Below, piece by piece: positions 5,223 through 7,241 of a DNA stretch of 7,241 bases. Each line of letters starts with the position of its first letter. Position 1 is the stretch's first letter. The stretch is from Bacteroidales bacterium UBA3856. Its GTDB lineage: Bacteria; Bacteroidota; Bacteroidia; Bacteroidales; UBA932. A program made the translations under genes and the position numbers. The DNA is taken from assembly GCA_002392525.1 (NCBI GenBank), contig DGHE01000007.1, forward strand, positions 1 to 7,241, read 5' to 3'. The notes beneath the pieces were generated by a model. The model was given only the letters and a program-made list of their open reading frames with translations, had not been told where the DNA came from and did no database searches.

Positions 5223-5822
5223 GTGAATGCATTCGACGCATACCAGTCCATCGGGGCTCCTTCCCAGGGTCTTTTCAAGGACAACGGGTCGCGCTTCAAC
5301 GCCTTCGCCTTTCCGGTAGAGACGGAAGAGGAGGCGAAGGAGCATGTGGCGGCCCTGAAGAAGGAATACCACGACGCCCGGCACCACTGCTTTGCCTACC
5401 GGCTGGGTTACAAGGGAGACGTATGGCGCGCGGCCGATGACGGTGAGCCCTCGGGCAGCGCCGGCCGTCCCATCCTGGGGCAGATAGACTCCATGGGCCT
5501 GAGCGACATCCTGGTGGTGGTGGTCCGCTACTTCGGCGGCATCAAACTGGGCATACCAGGACTCATCCGCGCATACAAAACATCCACGGCCGATGCACTC
5601 CGGCAGGCTGCCGTCGTTCCCAAGATAGCCGGCAAGAACTGGAGTGTGGAATTCGAATACCTCTCCATGAACGACGTCATGAAGGTACTCAAGGAAATGG
5701 ACCTTGCCCCACGCGCACAGGATTTTGGAGAGAAATGCTCGCTTATTGTAAGAGTCCGCCTCTCAGAAGAAGAAAATTTTAAGAAAAAACTGGATAGTTT
5801 TGCAAATTTAAAAGAAATATAA
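5223..5822 (+). CDS. yigZ: YigZ/IMPACT-family protein (UPF0029)
   Basis: 199-residue cytoplasmic protein of the YigZ/IMPACT N-terminal family. Its biochemical role in bacteria is uncertain; the eukaryotic relative IMPACT/Yih1 regulates the Gcn2 stress kinase. Family motifs are clear: DARHHC (51-56), DDGEPSGSAGRPIL (72-85) and VVRYFGGIKLGIPGLIRAY (100-118). Residues about 135-199 form the smaller ferredoxin-like C-terminal domain. Length is normal for the family (about 200). The start is GTG at 5223: an in-frame TAG at 5217-5219 rules out anything longer, and the N-terminus YQSIGAPSQGLFKDNGSRF lines up with other Bacteroidetes members as recalled. A -7 box ends only 6 nt before the start codon. 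serC follows after 34 nt in the same direction. Confidence 0.93.
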   Translation: MNAFDAYQSIGAPSQGLFKDNGSRFNAFAFPVETEEEAKEHVAALKKEYHDARHHCFAYRLGYKGDVWRAADDGEPSGSAGRPILGQIDSMGLSDILVVVVRYFGGIKLGIPGLIRAYKTSTADALRQAAVVPKIAGKNWSVEFEYLSMNDVMKVLKEMDLAPRAQDFGEKCSLIVRVRLSEEENFKKKLDSFANLKEI

Positions 5823-5830
5823 TACATTTA
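5799..5830 (+). promoter_or_regulatory. Candidate promoter of serC-serA
   Basis: TTTG at 5799-5802 and TACATTTA at 5823-5830 (TAnnTTTG with one mismatch) are 20 nt apart, an ideal spacing for this phylum. The -33 element lies inside the 3' end of the yigZ-like gene. The start point would be near 5836, giving a leader of about 20 nt before ATG 5857, in an unusually AT-rich stretch. Confidence 0.6.
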
Positions 5831-5856
5831 GCTTAAAATCTTAAACCATTTCGATC

Positions 5857-6933
5857 ATGTCCAAAAAAGTTCATGTTTTCAATGCCGGTCCCTGCCTGCT
5901 CCCCCAGGTAGCCATCGATAACGCCATTGCAGCCCTGAAGGACTTCAGCGGCACCGGCATCTCCGTTCTTTCCATCTCCCACCGTACCAAGGAGTGGGAC
6001 GCCGTCATGGACGAATGCCGTGCCCTGTGGAAGGAGCTCCTCAACATCCCGGACACCCACGAGGTTGTATTCCTGGGCGGCGGCGCCTCCCTGCAGTTCC
6101 TCTATGTGGCCATGAACTATCTGGAGAAGAAAGCTGCCTACCTGGATACCGGCGTATGGGCCCACAAGGCTCTCGTGGAGGCCCAGGGCATCGGCGAGGC
6201 CTACGCCATCGCCTGCTCCAAGGACAAGAACTACAGCTACATTCCCAAGGGCTTTGAGATTCCCGCAGACCTCGATTACCTGCACATCACCACCAACAAT
6301 ACCATCTATGGTACGGAGATCAAGGAGGACATGGACTGCCCCTGCCCCCTCATCGCCGACATGTCCTCCGACATCATGTCCCGTCCCGTTGACGTGAGCA
6401 AGTACGCCCTCATCTACGGCGGCGCCCAGAAGAACGTGGGCCCTGCCGGCGTCATCTTCGCCATCATCCGCAAGGACGCACTGGGAAAGGTTACCCGCCA
6501 CATTCCCACCATGCTGAGCTACCAGACCCACATTGACAAGCTCTCCATGTTCAACACGCCTCCCGTGTTCAACATCTTCGTCATGAACGAAACCCTCAAG
6601 TGGATCAAGAGCATGGGCGGCGTAGAGGCCATCCAGAAGATCAACCAGAAAAAAGCCGAACTTCTCTATGGCGAGATTGACCGCAACTCCCTGTTCGTGG
6701 GCACCGCCGCCAAGGAAGACCGTTCCCTGATGAACGTGTGCTTTGTGATGGCTCCCGGCAAGGAAGACCTGCAGGACGAGTTCCTGGCCTATGCCAAAGA
6801 ACAGGGCATGGTGGGCATCAAGGGCCACCGTTCCGTGGGCGGCTTCCGCGCCTCCCTGTACAACGCCTGCACCGTAGAAGATGTCCAGGCCCTCGTAGAC
6901 TGCATGCAAGAATTCGAAAAGCTCAAGAAATAA
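5857..6933 (+). CDS. serC: Phosphoserine aminotransferase
   Basis: PLP enzyme converting 3-phosphohydroxypyruvate and glutamate to phosphoserine and 2-oxoglutarate; it also acts on the matching intermediate in the DXP-dependent route to pyridoxal phosphate where that exists. The 358-residue length is normal (E. coli 362). Visible active-site parts: FNAGPCLLP at the N-terminus; SHRTKEW with H42-R43, the substrate-phosphate site; GGGAS (74-78), phosphate of PLP; W101, which stacks on the cofactor; [10 protein letters not shown]168 in IADMSSD; K192 in [11 protein letters not shown], the Schiff-base lysine; and [15 protein letters not shown] (323-337). ATG 5857 sits directly before the conserved start. 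The stop overlaps the serA start by one base, pointing to coupled expression of the two enzymes. Confidence 0.98.
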   Translation: MSKKVHVFNAGPCLLPQVAIDNAIAALKDFSGTGISVLSISHRTKEWDAVMDECRALWKELLNIPDTHEVVFLGGGASLQFLYVAMNYLEKKAAYLDTGVWAHKALVEAQGIGEAYAIACSKDKNYSYIPKGFEIPADLDYLHITTNNTIYGTEIKEDMDCPCPLIADMSSDIMSRPVDVSKYALIYGGAQKNVGPAGVIFAIIRKDALGKVTRHIPTMLSYQTHIDKLSMFNTPPVFNIFVMNETLKWIKSMGGVEAIQKINQKKAELLYGEIDRNSLFVGTAAKEDRSLMNVCFVMAPGKEDLQDEFLAYAKEQGMVGIKGHRSVGGFRASLYNACTVEDVQALVDCMQEFEKLKK

Positions 6934-7241
6934 TGAAAGTTTTACTCGCCACCCAGAAGCCCTTCGCCGCCAAGGCCGTCGAAGGCATCGTGAACATCCT
7001 TACCGAAGGCGGTCACGAAGTAGTGAAGCTTGAAAAATATGCCGATCAGCCAGACCTCGTAAAGGCCGTGGCCGACGTAGAAGCCATGATCATCCGCTCC
7101 GACAAAGTGACGGAGGAAGTCATGGCCGCTGCCCCGAAGCTCAAGATTGTGGTACGCGCTGGTGCCGGCTACGACAACGTAGACCTTGCAGCGGCATCGG
7201 CCCGCGGCATCGTGGTCATGAACACCCCCGGCCAGAACTCC
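6933..7241 (+). CDS. serA: D-3-phosphoglycerate dehydrogenase, N-terminal 103 residues (3' partial)
   Basis: First enzyme of serine synthesis, oxidising 3-phosphoglycerate with NAD+ to the substrate of SerC. The frame starts at ATG 6933 within TAATG, sharing one base with the serC stop, and stays open to the window end. It begins [11 protein letters not shown] and shows the substrate-binding domain of 2-hydroxyacid dehydrogenases: IIRSDKVT (53-60), then VVRAGAGYDNVDLAAASARG (73-92) and IVVMNTPGQNS, the run that leads into the NAD-binding domain outside the window. Whether it is a short form or carries a C-terminal ACT regulatory domain cannot be seen. serC-serA order is typical of Bacteroidetes. 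Confidence 0.95.
   Translation, partial: MKVLLATQKPFAAKAVEGIVNILTEGGHEVVKLEKYADQPDLVKAVADVEAMIIRSDKVTEEVMAAAPKLKIVVRAGAGYDNVDLAAASARGIVVMNTPGQNS

Noticed and set aside
5833..6909. 358-residue open frame on the minus strand
   Set aside because: It mirrors serC almost exactly. It is a codon-bias shadow, with low-complexity G/H/V-rich sequence and no family motifs.

Overview
The window looks like chromosomal DNA of a fairly GC-rich member of the Bacteroidales. Four things point there: a methionyl-tRNA synthetase with a KISTS loop and a fused C-terminal tRNA-binding domain; a pRiA4b/IS1096-type gene directly upstream of miaA; the order serC-serA; and Bacteroidetes-type promoters (-33 TTTG, -7 TAnnTTTG) with A-rich leaders and no clear Shine-Dalgarno sequences. 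The genus cannot be fixed from the sequence alone. All supported genes are on the + strand; the long minus-strand frames are shadows of GC-biased coding sequence.

Layout. (1) 1-1263 is the 3' part of metG, cut by the window start. (2) 1264-2741 is a non-core island: a REP-associated tyrosine transposase (RAYT, Y1/HUH family) at 1612-2505, flanked on both sides by directly repeated hairpins sharing TTCTGCCCGAGGTTCTC. The left hairpin is followed by a T run and probably also terminates metG. (3) 2742-4156 is a two-gene unit: an acidic-tailed pRiA4b ORF-3-like protein and miaA, 5 nt apart, behind a good promoter. (4) 4192-5040 encodes an SPFH/prohibitin-like protein with an N-terminal membrane anchor or lipobox. 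(5) 5041-5222 is an intergenic stretch with further copies of the short repeats seen around the RAYT gene. (6) 5223-5822 is a YigZ/IMPACT-family protein starting with GTG almost on top of a -7 box, so possibly leaderless. (7) 5857-7241 is serC followed by the start of serA, stop and start codons overlapping by one base.

Function. Most genes are housekeeping: tRNA charging (metG), tRNA modification (miaA) and the first two steps of serine synthesis (serA then serC). The least ordinary part is the RAYT gene with its paired hairpins, plus two related short repeats scattered in other gaps of the same window. Together they look like a REP-type repeat system with its own transposase. RAYT/REP systems are known in other bacteria; the particular palindrome, its direct orientation and the associated second motif (19 nt, 18 identical, with a possible compensatory base change) are what merit follow-up.
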